In this document: one piece after another, positions 28,865 through 38,063 of the stretch
How the letters are laid out: the number at the start of each line of letters is the position of its first letter
Position numbering within the stretch: position 1 is the first letter of the stretch
Assembly: GCA_029688905.1 (NCBI GenBank)
Contig: JARULB010000003.1
Span: 186,001-250,000 of the forward strand
Source of the DNA: Balneolales bacterium ANBcel1
Lineage (GTDB): Bacteria; Bacteroidota; Rhodothermia; Balneolales; Natronogracilivirgulaceae
Reading direction: 5' to 3'
Length of the DNA stretch: 64,000 nucleotides
Notes under the pieces: model-generated
Told to the model about the DNA's origin: nothing
The model's input: the letters and a program-made list of their open reading frames with translations, nothing else
Databases searched by the model: none
Program-made: the position numbers and the translations under genes

Positions 28865-30052
28865 GTGGGCAATGAACTGACTGGCCGAATTCTGTTCCGC
28901 CATCTGCTGCTGTTTGTACTGACCTTTATTTCGACCTCCTTTACCGGTGCTTTTTTTGTAGGTCATACCGCCGGGATCCCGGAAGGCGTCATCCTGTTTT
29001 CATCGGAGGGCCTCCCCTATCTGATGGACATGATCTTCTGGGAAGGGGTGTTATTTGCCGTACTGTTGCTGGGTTTTCTCGGGGTGCATGAGTTCGGCCA
29101 CTACTTCGCAGCGCTCAGGCACCGTATCCACGTTACCCTTCCGTACTTCATCCCGCTTCCGATATCACCGATCGGCACCATCGGCGCGGTTATTCGCATC
29201 AAAAGCAGAATTCAGCATACCCGCCACATGTTCGATGTCGGGGCGAGCGGACCCATTGCCGGTTTCATCGTGGCACTTGTTATTCTGCTGTACGGTTTCG
29301 CGACTCTTCCCGACCCCGACTATCTGCAAAACTTTGGCGGACACGAAGCCATCAACGAATATATTGCCGAACACGGCACCTTTCCCGACGATCCGCTTGC
29401 CGGCGAAAACCGTTCCGATATCGAGGTGATGACGCTCGGCAACACCCTGCTTTTCTCCTTCATCGCCTCATTTTTCGATAATGTCCCGCCGATGTGGGAG
29501 TTGTACCACTACCCGTTTCTGTTCGCCGGATGGCTGGGACTCTTTTTCACAGCACTCAACCTGCTTCCGGTCGGTCAGCTGGACGGCGGCCACATCCTCT
29601 ATACGCTCATCGGCTACCGGAGGCATCGTCTGGCGGCCCGCGGTTTCTTCGTCCTGGTACTGACCCTTGCCGGCCTCGGTGCCATCCCCCTGATCAATAC
29701 CCTTATTTCCGGCTACGATATTCCACAAACCGCCGTCGCCTGGATCCTCTGGATTCTCATCGCCCTCCTGCTGCTGGACCGCGCTTTCCGGCATGATATC
29801 CGATGGATACTCGGGGGATTGGGGGTTGTGCTCGCCGGAAACCTGCTGCTGCTCCGGCTGTTTGAACCCTCCGTTTTCTCCGGTTTCACCATATGGATAT
29901 TCTGGTCCCTTTTCATCGTGTTTCTGGTAAAAATCGAACATCCGCCTGTCGTCTATGAAGAACCGCTCACACCCGGAAGAAAAATCCTGGGCTGGCTGTG
30001 CATGATCATTTTTTTCCTCTGTATCAGTCCGAATCCGATTTATTTCCTTTGA
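28865..30052 (+). CDS. Site-2 protease family (M50) membrane metalloprotease
   Basis: This is an intramembrane zinc metalloprotease of 395 residues from a GTG start with about nine hydrophobic segments. The zinc motif HEFGH is at residues 75-79 in FLGVHEFGHYFAALRHR. The second metal ligand motif is LPVGQLDGGHIL near residue 238. These are hallmarks of the M50/S2P clan. No PDZ domain is seen, so it is of the compact type. S2P enzymes cut anti-sigma factors and signal peptide remnants; the ECF sigma factor at 6.6 kb is far away, so no substrate can be assigned. About 210 bp of non-coding sequence precedes it. Confidence 0.9.
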   Translation: MGNELTGRILFRHLLLFVLTFISTSFTGAFFVGHTAGIPEGVILFSSEGLPYLMDMIFWEGVLFAVLLLGFLGVHEFGHYFAALRHRIHVTLPYFIPLPISPIGTIGAVIRIKSRIQHTRHMFDVGASGPIAGFIVALVILLYGFATLPDPDYLQNFGGHEAINEYIAEHGTFPDDPLAGENRSDIEVMTLGNTLLFSFIASFFDNVPPMWELYHYPFLFAGWLGLFFTALNLLPVGQLDGGHILYTLIGYRRHRLAARGFFVLVLTLAGLGAIPLINTLISGYDIPQTAVAWILWILIALLLLDRAFRHDIRWILGGLGVVLAGNLLLLRLFEPSVFSGFTIWIFWSLFIVFLVKIEHPPVVYEEPLTPGRKILGWLCMIIFFLCISPNPIYFL

Positions 30053-30194
30053 ACCGTCGAACCTGTTTTGCTGTTATAACTCCCGATCGTTCGTAAGAAA
30101 ACCGTGCTGTGTTCGCTTTTATTCTGATACGGCCTGCCTCGTAACGATCGGCTTTAGCCCGAGAAATCCGAAAACCGTTTTGACCCGAAAACCC

Positions 30195-30620
30195 ATGTCT
30201 ATCCTGAAAATCACACCCCTTCTTTTACTACTTGTTATCATCTTCGGCTGTACGGAGCGGTCGCCGGAACCCGGCAATCTGCAGGATGCTGTAGCTCAAC
30301 ACATTGAAGCCAGAGAATTTGAAGAGGCTTTTGAACAACTGAATTCCGCAGAAGACCGGGCCGGCCGGGATGGTGCCGAAGGGCCGGATCCGCAACAAAT
30401 CACCCGGCTCAGGGCGGAAGCACATCTCGCCTATGCCAACTATCTGACGCACGAGGCCGATCACCTGGCGATGGGCGAGCGGATGTCCGATGCATTGAGA
30501 CACTACCGCCGGGTGCTCGAACTGGATCAAAACAACTCCCAGGCACAAACGCACGTGGAACTTATCGAGAGCATTTACCGGCAAATGGACCGGGATATTC
30601 CAGTGGGTGTCGCGGAATAA
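30195..30620 (+). CDS. TPR-containing predicted lipoprotein
   Basis: This 141-residue protein has an N-terminal signal with a lipobox-like LVIIFGC (Cys about residue 20), pointing to a lipoprotein, and a helical TPR-like C-terminal part (LRAEAHLAYANYLTHEADHL; MSDALRHYRRVLELDQNNSQ). I chose ATG 30195; an in-frame TTG lies 15 bases upstream. It sits ~110 bp upstream of smpB on the same strand. The function is unknown; it could be an envelope assembly scaffold. Confidence 0.75.
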   Translation: MSILKITPLLLLLVIIFGCTERSPEPGNLQDAVAQHIEAREFEEAFEQLNSAEDRAGRDGAEGPDPQQITRLRAEAHLAYANYLTHEADHLAMGERMSDALRHYRRVLELDQNNSQAQTHVELIESIYRQMDRDIPVGVAE

Positions 30621-30730
30621 ACGGTCAAATTCCGTTTTCAGCGACATTCTTTTTAACTTGCGCCATACACTCTACACCCATACACCCCCGCACCCCAACA
30701 ACAAAGTGCGGATTCAATTTCACAACGCCC

Positions 30731-31207
30731 GTGGCCAGCAAGAAAGAACAAAAGACAGGAACACCCGCGATCAACAACCGCAAGGCACGTCACGAATTTA
30801 CCATAGTGGATTCGTTTGAGACGGGCATCGTACTGACCGGAACCGAGGTAAAGTCGCTCCGCCAGGGCAATGCCAGTTTCGGGGATGCATTCGCTTACAT
30901 GAAAGAGGGTGAGGTGTGGCTGAAAGAATTTTACATCAAGCCGTTTGAGCACGGCTCCTATAACAACCATGAGCCGCGCCGTGACCGCAAGCTGCTGCTG
31001 AAGCGTGATGAAATTCGAAAACTGGATCGTGCGGTGTCACAGAAAGGGGTAACCTTGGTGCCACTCAGGCTCTATTTCACCAGGGGGCTGGCCAAAATGG
31101 AGCTGGGTTTGGCGAAAGGCAAGAAAAAACACGACAAGAGGGCCAGTATCGCGGAGAAGGATGTGAAGCGGGACATGGCCCGTGAAATCAAGAAAGCACG
31201 GATCTGA
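30731..31207 (+). CDS. smpB: SsrA-binding protein SmpB
   Basis: SmpB delivers tmRNA to stalled ribosomes for trans-translation. The 158-residue protein, from a GTG start, has the family signature NRKARHEFTIVDSFETGI, then LTGTEVKSLRQGNASFGDAFA, LKEFYIKPFEHGSYNNHEPR, and the basic tail KGKKKHDKRASIAEKDVKRD. The length is normal. Substrates tagged via tmRNA would go to ClpXP (9.1-11.0 kb). I looked for tmRNA next to it and did not find it. Confidence 0.97.
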   Translation: MASKKEQKTGTPAINNRKARHEFTIVDSFETGIVLTGTEVKSLRQGNASFGDAFAYMKEGEVWLKEFYIKPFEHGSYNNHEPRRDRKLLLKRDEIRKLDRAVSQKGVTLVPLRLYFTRGLAKMELGLAKGKKKHDKRASIAEKDVKRDMAREIKKARI

Positions 31208-31440
31208 TACGGGTGGCGCCGGACATATGCATCGGCGGCATCCGACACGACACCGCTGTTGTTGGCGAGGGGGCTTGTCAAACAGAAGGGAGTTGCCGTC
31301 CATGACAAACGGCGGTACCGGGCCGGCAAGCCTGCAATGCCGAACGGATGAACCGACAGAGACGAACAGGCAACCCGGTGGTTTCTGCCTGATGTCTGGA
31401 GCCCGCAGATCCGTAACGGGGTACCGGGCCGAAAAAAAAG

Positions 31441-31832
31441 AGGAAGGATTGCCTGTAAGCCGAATTCTGTGATCTGTGCACCGACAGGCGGCGACACAAA
31501 CCGGCAACCATTTATCTGGTCTCACCATTACTGATGAGATCGAGCGGCCTACCCGACAGTGTTGTGGCGGACGGCACACTGTCATGCTTGGCCTTGCACC
31601 CCGCGGGGTTTACCTTGCCCCGTTCCGTTACCGAAACGGGCGGTGGGCTCTTACCCCACCTTTTCACCCTTACTCCGGCGTACCGGAGCGGTCTGTTTTC
31701 TGTGGCACTTTCCATATCCCGCTGTGCGGGATTCCCCGGCTTTCCCGGGGCGCGGTGTCCGCTGGTGTTCGGACTTTCCTCCCTCCGCAGCCGCAAGCGG
31801 CTTTGAAGAGCGATTGCCCGGCAATCCTTCAA
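31441..31832 (-). ncRNA. rnpB: RNase P RNA (class A-like)
   Basis: RNase P RNA is the catalytic RNA that removes tRNA 5' leaders. On the minus strand, the 5' end (near 31830) begins GAAGGATTGCC, which pairs perfectly over 11 bases with GGCAATCCTTC at 31443-31453 (helix P1). The universally conserved GGAGGAAAGTCCG (CR-I, P4 5' strand) is at about 31771-31785, the GGTAAGAGCCCACC region is present near 31650, and the 3' conserved ACAGAATTCGGCTTA precedes P1. Total ~390 nt. A T8 run (complement of 31432-31439) follows P1 directly. It lies 45 bp downstream of the coiled-coil gene, so may also be read from the Nif3 operon. Confidence 0.95.
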
Positions 31833-31876
31833 CTACTGAAATAACGATTAGAAAACCGGCTGCGTGTGCCGTCCGC

Positions 31877-32614
31877 TCAATTGAGCTTCAGCTGCTTGCG
31901 GGCTTCCTCAAAAAAGCTGGGATCAACAACGATGCGGCCGGAATTTTCGTCGATGATGATTTTATTCTTTCTGCGAACCTCCACCTGAACCTGGGGAGGA
32001 AGCATTATGCCCAGACTGGAACCTTTCTCCATGGGCACTACGGCCATTCCGTTGTTCAAGCCCTTGCGAAGACGTTCGTAACTGCGAAGATATCTCGATT
32101 CAAGGCCCTTTGTCGCCTCTTCTCTTTTTTTCCTGAGCTCTTCCTCTTCCTTCTTCGTGCTCTCTACAAGCTTGTCGAGATTGTCCTTTTTTCCCTGAAG
32201 AGCCGCGCGGGTTTCTTCCAGTTTAACCTCGTTTTCGGACACCACCTTTTCCAGAGACTCGGCTTGAACAGCGATCTCCTCCAAACGGGAAGCAGAACTG
32301 CTCATAATTCCCCTCTGGGTTTCGATCTCTTTGGTCAATGCGTCGTACTCGCGGTTGTTGCGCACCGAAAGCTGCTGCTCCTCGTATTTTTCCACCAGCG
32401 ACTCGGCTTCCTTGATCTCCAGCTCCAGGCTGGATTTCTCCATCGCCAGCTCCTTTATCTCCGCTTTGGATCGCTTGATACGGCTCTCCAGTCGCGCCAC
32501 CTCGGTTTCGATATCCAGAATCTCTTCCGGCAGATCACCCCGAAGCCGCTTCAGCTCGTCAATTCGGTTGTCAATAAATTGCAGATTGGTCAGTTTTTGG
32601 ATTACTTCTACCAT
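31877..32614 (-). CDS. Coiled-coil protein of the C4 zinc-ribbon (CdsZ-like) family, cysteines lost
   Basis: The 245-residue protein has a long N-terminal coiled coil (about residues 20-180, heptad-like LESRIKRSKAEIKELAMEKS) and a short C-terminal domain. The family C-terminus usually ends in a zinc ribbon with two CxxC pairs, around the conserved LPPQ motif. Here the same frame reads EKGSSLGIMLPPQVQVEVRR, then KNKIIIDENSGRIVVDP. The LPPQ core and GRIxVD element are kept, but all four cysteines are replaced. So it should not bind zinc. It follows Nif3 by ~25 bp and precedes rnpB, a neighbourhood I recall for this family. The cellular role is unclear. Confidence 0.87.
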   Translation of the reverse strand: MVEVIQKLTNLQFIDNRIDELKRLRGDLPEEILDIETEVARLESRIKRSKAEIKELAMEKSSLELEIKEAESLVEKYEEQQLSVRNNREYDALTKEIETQRGIMSSSASRLEEIAVQAESLEKVVSENEVKLEETRAALQGKKDNLDKLVESTKKEEEELRKKREEATKGLESRYLRSYERLRKGLNNGMAVVPMEKGSSLGIMLPPQVQVEVRRKNKIIIDENSGRIVVDPSFFEEARKQLKLN

Positions 32615-32639
32615 AGGGTATTGATTGCTGTTTGCTTCG

Positions 32640-33545
32640 TTATTCCTGTTTTGTTTTGTCTTGAAAATATCGGACCGGGTTGGTATTTACCTGCGTGGAA
32701 GAAATCGCCAATCCCGGAAAGCGGTTACGCAGACGATCGCGCAGCAACCCGACAACAGGCACCTCGCTTTCATAATGGCCTGCATCCACCAGTAAAACAT
32801 CCGGAGCTTCGAGAAAGAAATCGTGATACTTCAGGTCGGCCGTAACAAAAGCATCTGCCTTCTGCCGAACGGCTTCGTCCTTCAGAAACGATCCCGAACC
32901 CCCGCAAACCGCCACACGTGTGATTTCATCGGGAGACCCGGCGTAACGAATGCCCCGGCTGTCCAGCTGTTGCGCTACATGCTTCAGAAACTCCTCCGGC
33001 CGCAGCGGTTGATCAAATTCGCCAATCACACCGAAACCTGTAGCTTTAGGGAATTCGGCCGCTTCTCCAGCCGTCCCGCTGCCCGCATCCCGGGACGTGT
33101 GTCCGCCCGTCCTACCTGCTCCGGCTCCACTCGGCGGGACATCCACCGGACTCTCATCCTGCTTGAGAAAACGCTGATTTTTCAGTCCGAGACGTTCGGC
33201 CAGTACAAAGGAAACACCTTCGCTGGCGGCATCGAGATTGGTGTGGGCGGCGATCAGGCCTATGTCTGCCTTAATCAACCGATAGAGAAGGGACCCGGTG
33301 GTATCGGCCGGGGTGATGCGGGAAAGCTTCCGGAAAATTAGCGGATGGTGGGCAATGATGAGATCTGTTCTGGTTTCAACCGCCTCATCGACAACTTCCG
33401 GGGTTACATCCAAACAGGTGAGGATGCGTTCGACCGGTTGATTTCCATCTCCGACAAGTAATCCAACATTATCGTACTCGAGCTTGGTGCTTTGTGGTGC
33501 CCATTCTTCCAGAAACCCGAGGATATGATGGATGGCGTACTTCAT
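32640..33545 (-). CDS. Nif3-like dinuclear metal-centre hexameric protein
   Basis: The 301-residue protein is of the Nif3/YbgI (GTP cyclohydrolase 1 type 2) family, a toroidal hexamer with a two-metal site. Metal ligands are visible in LIIAHHPLIFRKL (two His near 65) and DAGHYESEVPV near residue 260. The N-terminal region KLEYDNVGLLVGD is also typical. Between the halves is a Gly/Ala-rich, non-conserved insertion (about 135-165, SGAGAGRTGGHTSRDAG), much shorter than the PII-like insert of some family members. The biochemical role is still unsettled for this family. It is upstream of and co-directional with the coiled-coil gene. Confidence 0.93.
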   Translation of the reverse strand: MKYAIHHILGFLEEWAPQSTKLEYDNVGLLVGDGNQPVERILTCLDVTPEVVDEAVETRTDLIIAHHPLIFRKLSRITPADTTGSLLYRLIKADIGLIAAHTNLDAASEGVSFVLAERLGLKNQRFLKQDESPVDVPPSGAGAGRTGGHTSRDAGSGTAGEAAEFPKATGFGVIGEFDQPLRPEEFLKHVAQQLDSRGIRYAGSPDEITRVAVCGGSGSFLKDEAVRQKADAFVTADLKYHDFFLEAPDVLLVDAGHYESEVPVVGLLRDRLRNRFPGLAISSTQVNTNPVRYFQDKTKQE

Positions 33546-33838
33546 ATTCTCGGTGAGCAGCCCCCCGTCTGCTCGCCTGTCACACCGGCGAAAGCAGGAT
33601 TATACCTAAGATGGAAACGTTTCTTACAGTACACGATAATTGATGCTGTCAGAAATTTTTGTCAGAAAAGAAAAATAGCATTTTTTTCACTTAAATAAAA
33701 GAAGTTGCCGGTTCTCATCTTCACTTTAAATAACGTATCTTTTGATTTCATTATTACGGGACTGTAAACACGGATGACCGTTTCGCCCTGCCGGTTTCTC
33801 CAGTCGTCTCTTTCATCCATCTCTGAAACAGAAAAGCC

Positions 33839-34531
33839 GTGACACAATCCAATATCAGAACGTTACATGAGCACATAAGGCAGGTATGCGCGGCATGTGG
33901 CCGGGATCCTTCGGAGATTCGGCTCGTGGCCGTCAGCAAGACCCATCCGGAAGAAGCGATAATGGAGGCCTATCATGCCGGGATCCGGGACTTCGGCGAG
34001 AACCGGGTTCAGGAACTAACGGCCAAAATGCCCCTGCTTCCCGAAGATATCACCTGGCATATGGTGGGTACGGTTCAGACCAACAAGATCAAGGATATGG
34101 TGGACCGGGTCGACTGGATCCATTCCATGTCGAAAATCAAGTATCTCAAAGAACTGGAAAAACGGGCTGGACGGATCGGCAGAACCATTAATGTGCTTAT
34201 CCAGGTGAATATCAGCGGCGAAGACCAGAAAAGCGGGTGCGAACCGGATGCGCTTGCTGAAATACTTGACTATACGGCCGGACTCAAACACGTTACGGTC
34301 AGGGGCCTGATGGGGATGGCCTCCTTCACCGACGATCGCGAGCTGATCCGGCGGCAATTCCGGACGCTTCGAACCCTGCTCCAGGCGCATCATCCCCACG
34401 AAAGCGAGCGGATTCGGCTTAAGGAGCTCTCCATGGGCATGAGCGGCGACTACGATATAGCCATAGAAGAGGGCGCGACCATCATACGCGTCGGCTCAAC
34501 CATTTTCGGGTCAAGGGACTACGACAACTGA
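33839..34531 (+). CDS. YggS family pyridoxal phosphate homeostasis protein
   Basis: This 230-residue PLP-binding TIM-barrel protein starts at a GTG (33839). The PLP lysine is in RLVAVSKTHPEEAIMEAY (about residue 35). Other family segments are RDFGENRVQELTAKM, WHMVGTVQTNKIK, VLIQVNISGEDQKSG, and LSMGMSGDYDIAIEEGATI, with RVGSTIFGSR at the end. The length is typical. It is thought to control free PLP levels rather than catalyse a reaction. It is divergent from Nif3, with a ~290-bp AT-richer intergenic region between them. Confidence 0.95.
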   Translation: MTQSNIRTLHEHIRQVCAACGRDPSEIRLVAVSKTHPEEAIMEAYHAGIRDFGENRVQELTAKMPLLPEDITWHMVGTVQTNKIKDMVDRVDWIHSMSKIKYLKELEKRAGRIGRTINVLIQVNISGEDQKSGCEPDALAEILDYTAGLKHVTVRGLMGMASFTDDRELIRRQFRTLRTLLQAHHPHESERIRLKELSMGMSGDYDIAIEEGATIIRVGSTIFGSRDYDN

Positions 34532-34774
34532 CCGCACACCCTGTGTCGACTTCTGCCCACCCGCTCCGCCAGGCAACCTCTCTTTCTTTTCATTCCCGGT
34601 TATGCGATATTTTTTATCTTGAAACAGGAGCACGAGAAAAGCGTAAATCCCGGTATGACCCACTGCTGACTGAAGCATTTTTCGATTACGGGGAGCGTTG
34701 GCGGTCAACTGACCGGCAATCCCTTGCGGCACGCTTCCTGTACCTGCTGATGCTATTTCCCAACAAACACACCC

Positions 34775-35110
34775 ATGGAAAGTCTATTGGAATCACTAAT
34801 CCCCTTTTTTGCGATAGCGGCGGTCTTCGGCCTGCCTTTTCTGATTGCCGTGATGATCATTCGCTTTCTCCGTGAACGCATGCATGCCAAAATGCAGATG
34901 ACCACCGGCATCAATCTAAAGCAACGGCTCGAAGAGTATGAGCAACGCCAGGAGCAGCTGATCAAGCGCGTACAAAACCTGGAGACCATTGTGGTGGATG
35001 CCGACCTGGGCAATCCCCGGCTCAAAGAGGCCCGCAGAGATCCCGATTTCCCGGAAAAACGGGAGCAGCGAGAACCTGACCGGCCTCTTAAAAACAAGCT
35101 CCGATCCTGA
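34775..35110 (+). CDS. Small single-pass membrane protein with coiled coil
   Basis: This 111-residue protein has one N-terminal membrane helix (LIPFFAIAAVFGLPFLIAVMIIRF, about residues 8-31), then a basic, glutamine-rich coiled-coil stretch (INLKQRLEEYEQRQEQLIKRV) and a charged, probably disordered tail. The arrangement recalls PspB-like small proteins, but sequence similarity is too weak for that name. It lies between YggS and the DivIVA-like gene on the same strand, separated by 240 bp and 220 bp. The function is unknown; oligomerisation at the inner membrane is a plausible guess. Confidence 0.65.
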   Translation: MESLLESLIPFFAIAAVFGLPFLIAVMIIRFLRERMHAKMQMTTGINLKQRLEEYEQRQEQLIKRVQNLETIVVDADLGNPRLKEARRDPDFPEKREQREPDRPLKNKLRS

Positions 35111-35330
35111 GGTCTTCTGTTGTAATGCTGGAATCACACTGTTAAATTGCAGGTATGCACCATGTATCCTGCTCTCAGGAGTTTTTACGCTGCCTCAGAC
35201 AGGCTATTAAATGGCCGCACCATACTTCCGGTCAATTTCTCCCGGCACGTGCCGAAAAAAGGACCCGGAACTTGACATTCCGATATTGCCGCTTTACGAA
35301 CCGGCCGAATCAAAGCCCAGCCGACATCCC

Positions 35331-35927
35331 ATGAAACTATCAGCCCTTGAAATCAAACAGCAGACGTTCGCAAAATCCATGCGGGGATTCGATGTGGCCG
35401 AAGTGCAATCGTTCCTGAATGTTGTCTCGAACGAGTGGGAACACCTCTCCAACAAGTGCCGCGACCAGGAACAGGAGATCCGGCGCCTGACAGACAAGCT
35501 GGAGCACTACCAGAAAGTGGAGGAGGCCCTGCACGAAACACTTCAGACCGCCAAGGAATCAGCCCAGCAACGCATTTCCAGCTCCAAACAGGAAGCGCAG
35601 AACCGCATCTCCCAGGCAGATCTGGAAGCGGAGAAAATTGTCAGGGACGCCCATCAGGAGCGACAGGCGATACGGCAAAGTATTCAGCGCCTGCTCGAAC
35701 GGCGCCACGAAATCATCAGGGGCATGGAATCCTATCTTGAGCTTGCCACCGAATCACTCGACACCTTCAGGCGCGACGACTCCTCCACCTATTCCCTGCC
35801 GAAGGAAGAGTCGGACACCTCACCCCCCCTCCGACAGAAATCTGCCGACAGCGCATCCACCGCCGCCTCCCCGGCTGCGGGTACCGATGACCTCGACCAC
35901 CTGCTGGACGATATTGACGAAGATTAA
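35331..35927 (+). CDS. DivIVA domain-containing protein
   Basis: This is a 198-residue cytoplasmic coiled-coil protein. The N-terminus MKLSALEIKQQTFAKSMRGF followed by DVAEVQSFLNVVSNEWEHL matches the DivIVA lipid-binding domain and first coiled coil. A second coiled coil (about residues 50-140) and a Ser/Pro/Ala-rich acidic tail follow. DivIVA proteins bind curved membranes and organise poles or septa. I chose ATG 35331; an in-frame ATG 120 bp upstream adds a segment without family resemblance. It ends 18 bp before punA, so the two are likely co-expressed. Confidence 0.87.
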   Translation: MKLSALEIKQQTFAKSMRGFDVAEVQSFLNVVSNEWEHLSNKCRDQEQEIRRLTDKLEHYQKVEEALHETLQTAKESAQQRISSSKQEAQNRISQADLEAEKIVRDAHQERQAIRQSIQRLLERRHEIIRGMESYLELATESLDTFRRDDSSTYSLPKEESDTSPPLRQKSADSASTAASPAAGTDDLDHLLDDIDED

Positions 35928-35945
35928 TCACCGAAACCATCGATT

Positions 35946-36785
35946 ATGCCACAATTTGAAACCGTAGAAGCTTTTCGCAGTAAGAAAGCCGAGGCGCTGG
36001 ACTATCTCAAAAACCAAACCGACCTTATCCCGGACTATCTCATTATCCTTGGCACCGGTCTGGGACGGCTGGCGGAGGAAATTGATGTCCAGAAAGCGAT
36101 CTCCTACAGCGATATTCCTCACTTTCCCACATCGACGGTAGAGAGCCATGAAGGACGACTGCTTTTCGGCACCCTCAGCGGTAAAAAAGTCGTGGCCATG
36201 CAGGGACGCTTTCACTACTACGAAGGATATACCATGCAGCAAATCGTGTTTCCGGTCAGGGTGCTGCATGCACTTGGCGCACATACCCTGCTGGTTTCCA
36301 ACGCTTGCGGCGGTATGAATCCGCTCTTCCGGCGAGGCGACATCATGTGCATCAGCGACCACATCAACCTGCTGGGAGACAACCCGCTGACCGGACCCAA
36401 CGACGACACCCTCGGTGTGCGGTTCCCGGACATGAGCGAACCCTACTCCGAAGACCTTATTCTGATTGCCGAAAAAGTGGCTCTGGAAAATAACATAAAA
36501 ATGCATCAGGGGGTCTATATTGCTGTCGCCGGACCAACCCTCGAAACCCGCGCCGAATATCGCTTCCTACGCAATATCGGGGGGGATGTCGTCGGTATGA
36601 GCACGGTGCCCGAAGTGATCTCCGCCGTTCATATGGGGATGAAGGTTCTCGGAATCTCGGCCATCACCGACGAGTGCTTTCCGGACGCCCTCGAACCGGT
36701 GAACATGAAAGAGATCCTTGAAGCGGCCGACTTGGCCGAACCAAAAATGACCAGTGTGATAAAAGGGGTCCTTGCCAAACTGTAA
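35946..36785 (+). CDS. punA: Purine nucleoside phosphorylase
   Basis: This is a trimeric-type PNP that cleaves purine ribonucleosides with phosphate to the base and ribose 1-phosphate. The 279-residue sequence shows LIILGTGLGRLAEE, SHEGRLLFGTL, AMQGRFHYYEGYTMQQI, LLVSNACGGMNPLFRRGD (phosphate and nucleoside binding), and VVGMSTVPEVISAVH near residue 220. Length and motifs match the class I PNP family (also called PNP-I, DeoD-unrelated). It is part of a short same-strand run with the DivIVA-like gene. Specificity for inosine and guanosine is expected from the family, not shown. Confidence 0.96.
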   Translation: MPQFETVEAFRSKKAEALDYLKNQTDLIPDYLIILGTGLGRLAEEIDVQKAISYSDIPHFPTSTVESHEGRLLFGTLSGKKVVAMQGRFHYYEGYTMQQIVFPVRVLHALGAHTLLVSNACGGMNPLFRRGDIMCISDHINLLGDNPLTGPNDDTLGVRFPDMSEPYSEDLILIAEKVALENNIKMHQGVYIAVAGPTLETRAEYRFLRNIGGDVVGMSTVPEVISAVHMGMKVLGISAITDECFPDALEPVNMKEILEAADLAEPKMTSVIKGVLAKL

Positions 36786-36983
36786 CCCGACAGACCGGAG
36801 CGCCTGTTTGTAGAAGCCCGCGATGGCTGCCGACCCGTTATATGACTGTTTTACATCCCGATACCGCTTTTGAAATTGCCTCGCTCTGCCGTCCTTTTCC
36901 AGTATCCGATCCTTTTCCCGGCCAGGAAATATTGCGCCCTGCTGAACCGTTTACACCGTGTTTGTTGACCAACATCCGCAATC

Positions 36984-37811
36984 ATGTATTCTTCTGATAA
37001 TAACCGTATCTGGGATGAGTTCGAATGGGAGTCTCATATAAACGAGATGGCCCGGAGACATGAGCATCTGCGACAGCTGATCGAATCAGATCACGGCAAC
37101 CGTCCAAGATGGCTCAGCCACATCAACGATTTTCCTACCAAACTGGACGCCGTCGACGCATTCATCGAAGAGGAACTGCTCCTGGAAGAGTCCCATTTCC
37201 CGGTTGATGACGAAGATGAATTTGAATCGGAACAGGACGATGCCCTTTTTGAACTCCTGGATGACGGGGAGGAGGAAGACGATATCTTCGGGGATGACGA
37301 GGATGACCCGGAAATTGATTTTTTTCAGGACTCGGGGGATGACGAGGAGGATGATATGGACGACGACCAGGTAGAAGAGATGTTCGAACAGATTTTTGAT
37401 GAGGAAACCCGGGAGCCCACCGGTTATGATTACGCCTCCCTTGAAAATATCGCCATTTACACCGATGCGCGCGACCTTTCTGCCGACCTGCTGCTTTTCA
37501 ACGACAGTCAACCCCGGTATATGCAGCATCCCGGCTTCATCCGGCTCGTTTCAGATACCCTGCAGATAAGCTCCAAACTGGCCGCAGCTTACTCCATGGG
37601 GTTTGATGTGGAAGTGCTAGGAGCCAATATCGCCTATTGCAAGAAGGCGCTGGCGCATGCCAACCACACCCTTGCCCATCTCCAATCCCTGAAAGGCAAT
37701 CCTGTTCAGGTGGCCGACTACTACGAACTCCACCGCCGCCTGTTTGAGCTTCGAAATAACATCGCCATTCATATCCAGGACACCCGGGCCTTTTTCGCAG
37801 AACTGATGTAG
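36984..37811 (+). CDS. Unknown protein with acidic central region
   Basis: This 275-residue protein is not recognised. Residues 1-65 look helical and charged (DEFEWESHINEMARRHEHLR). Residues ~70-140 are a strongly acidic Asp/Glu stretch (DDGEEEDDIFGDDEDDPEID is representative). The C-terminal ~125 residues form a mostly helical domain (ARDLSADLLLFNDSQPRYMQ; DTLQISSKLAAAYSMGFD; KKALAHANHTLAHLQSL). No signal peptide or membrane helix is seen. The start has no strong ribosome site. It stands between punA and comEC with ~200 bp on each side. It may be a lineage-specific protein. Confidence 0.65.
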   Translation: MYSSDNNRIWDEFEWESHINEMARRHEHLRQLIESDHGNRPRWLSHINDFPTKLDAVDAFIEEELLLEESHFPVDDEDEFESEQDDALFELLDDGEEEDDIFGDDEDDPEIDFFQDSGDDEEDDMDDDQVEEMFEQIFDEETREPTGYDYASLENIAIYTDARDLSADLLLFNDSQPRYMQHPGFIRLVSDTLQISSKLAAAYSMGFDVEVLGANIAYCKKALAHANHTLAHLQSLKGNPVQVADYYELHRRLFELRNNIAIHIQDTRAFFAELM

Positions 37812-38063
37812 TTTTCCGCATGGCATTCCCTCCTGTGCCATTACTATTCCAGATGTGTGATTCATCTGCGATATGTCACCTGTCTCCGCAGCCGCTGTAA
37901 GGAGTACTCGTCAAACGGCTCTTTCTGTTGTACTGTCATCTCATTTGAGAGACTCCGCAATCAGTTGAATCCTTTCACAGGGCGTTTGTATGTGTAACCA
38001 AACCCGTTCCTATGACAATGATACCAGCACAGCTGCCGGCAGAATCAGCGAGGAGCCCATGTA

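Noticed and set aside
31208-31440. tmRNA gene next to smpB
   Set aside because: The stretch lacks the tRNA-like ends and a tag reading frame; smpB is often unlinked from ssrA.
31559-32845. Open frame running through rnpB and the coiled-coil gene on the plus strand
   Set aside because: It covers the RNase P RNA and the antisense of a real gene, so it is not protein-coding.
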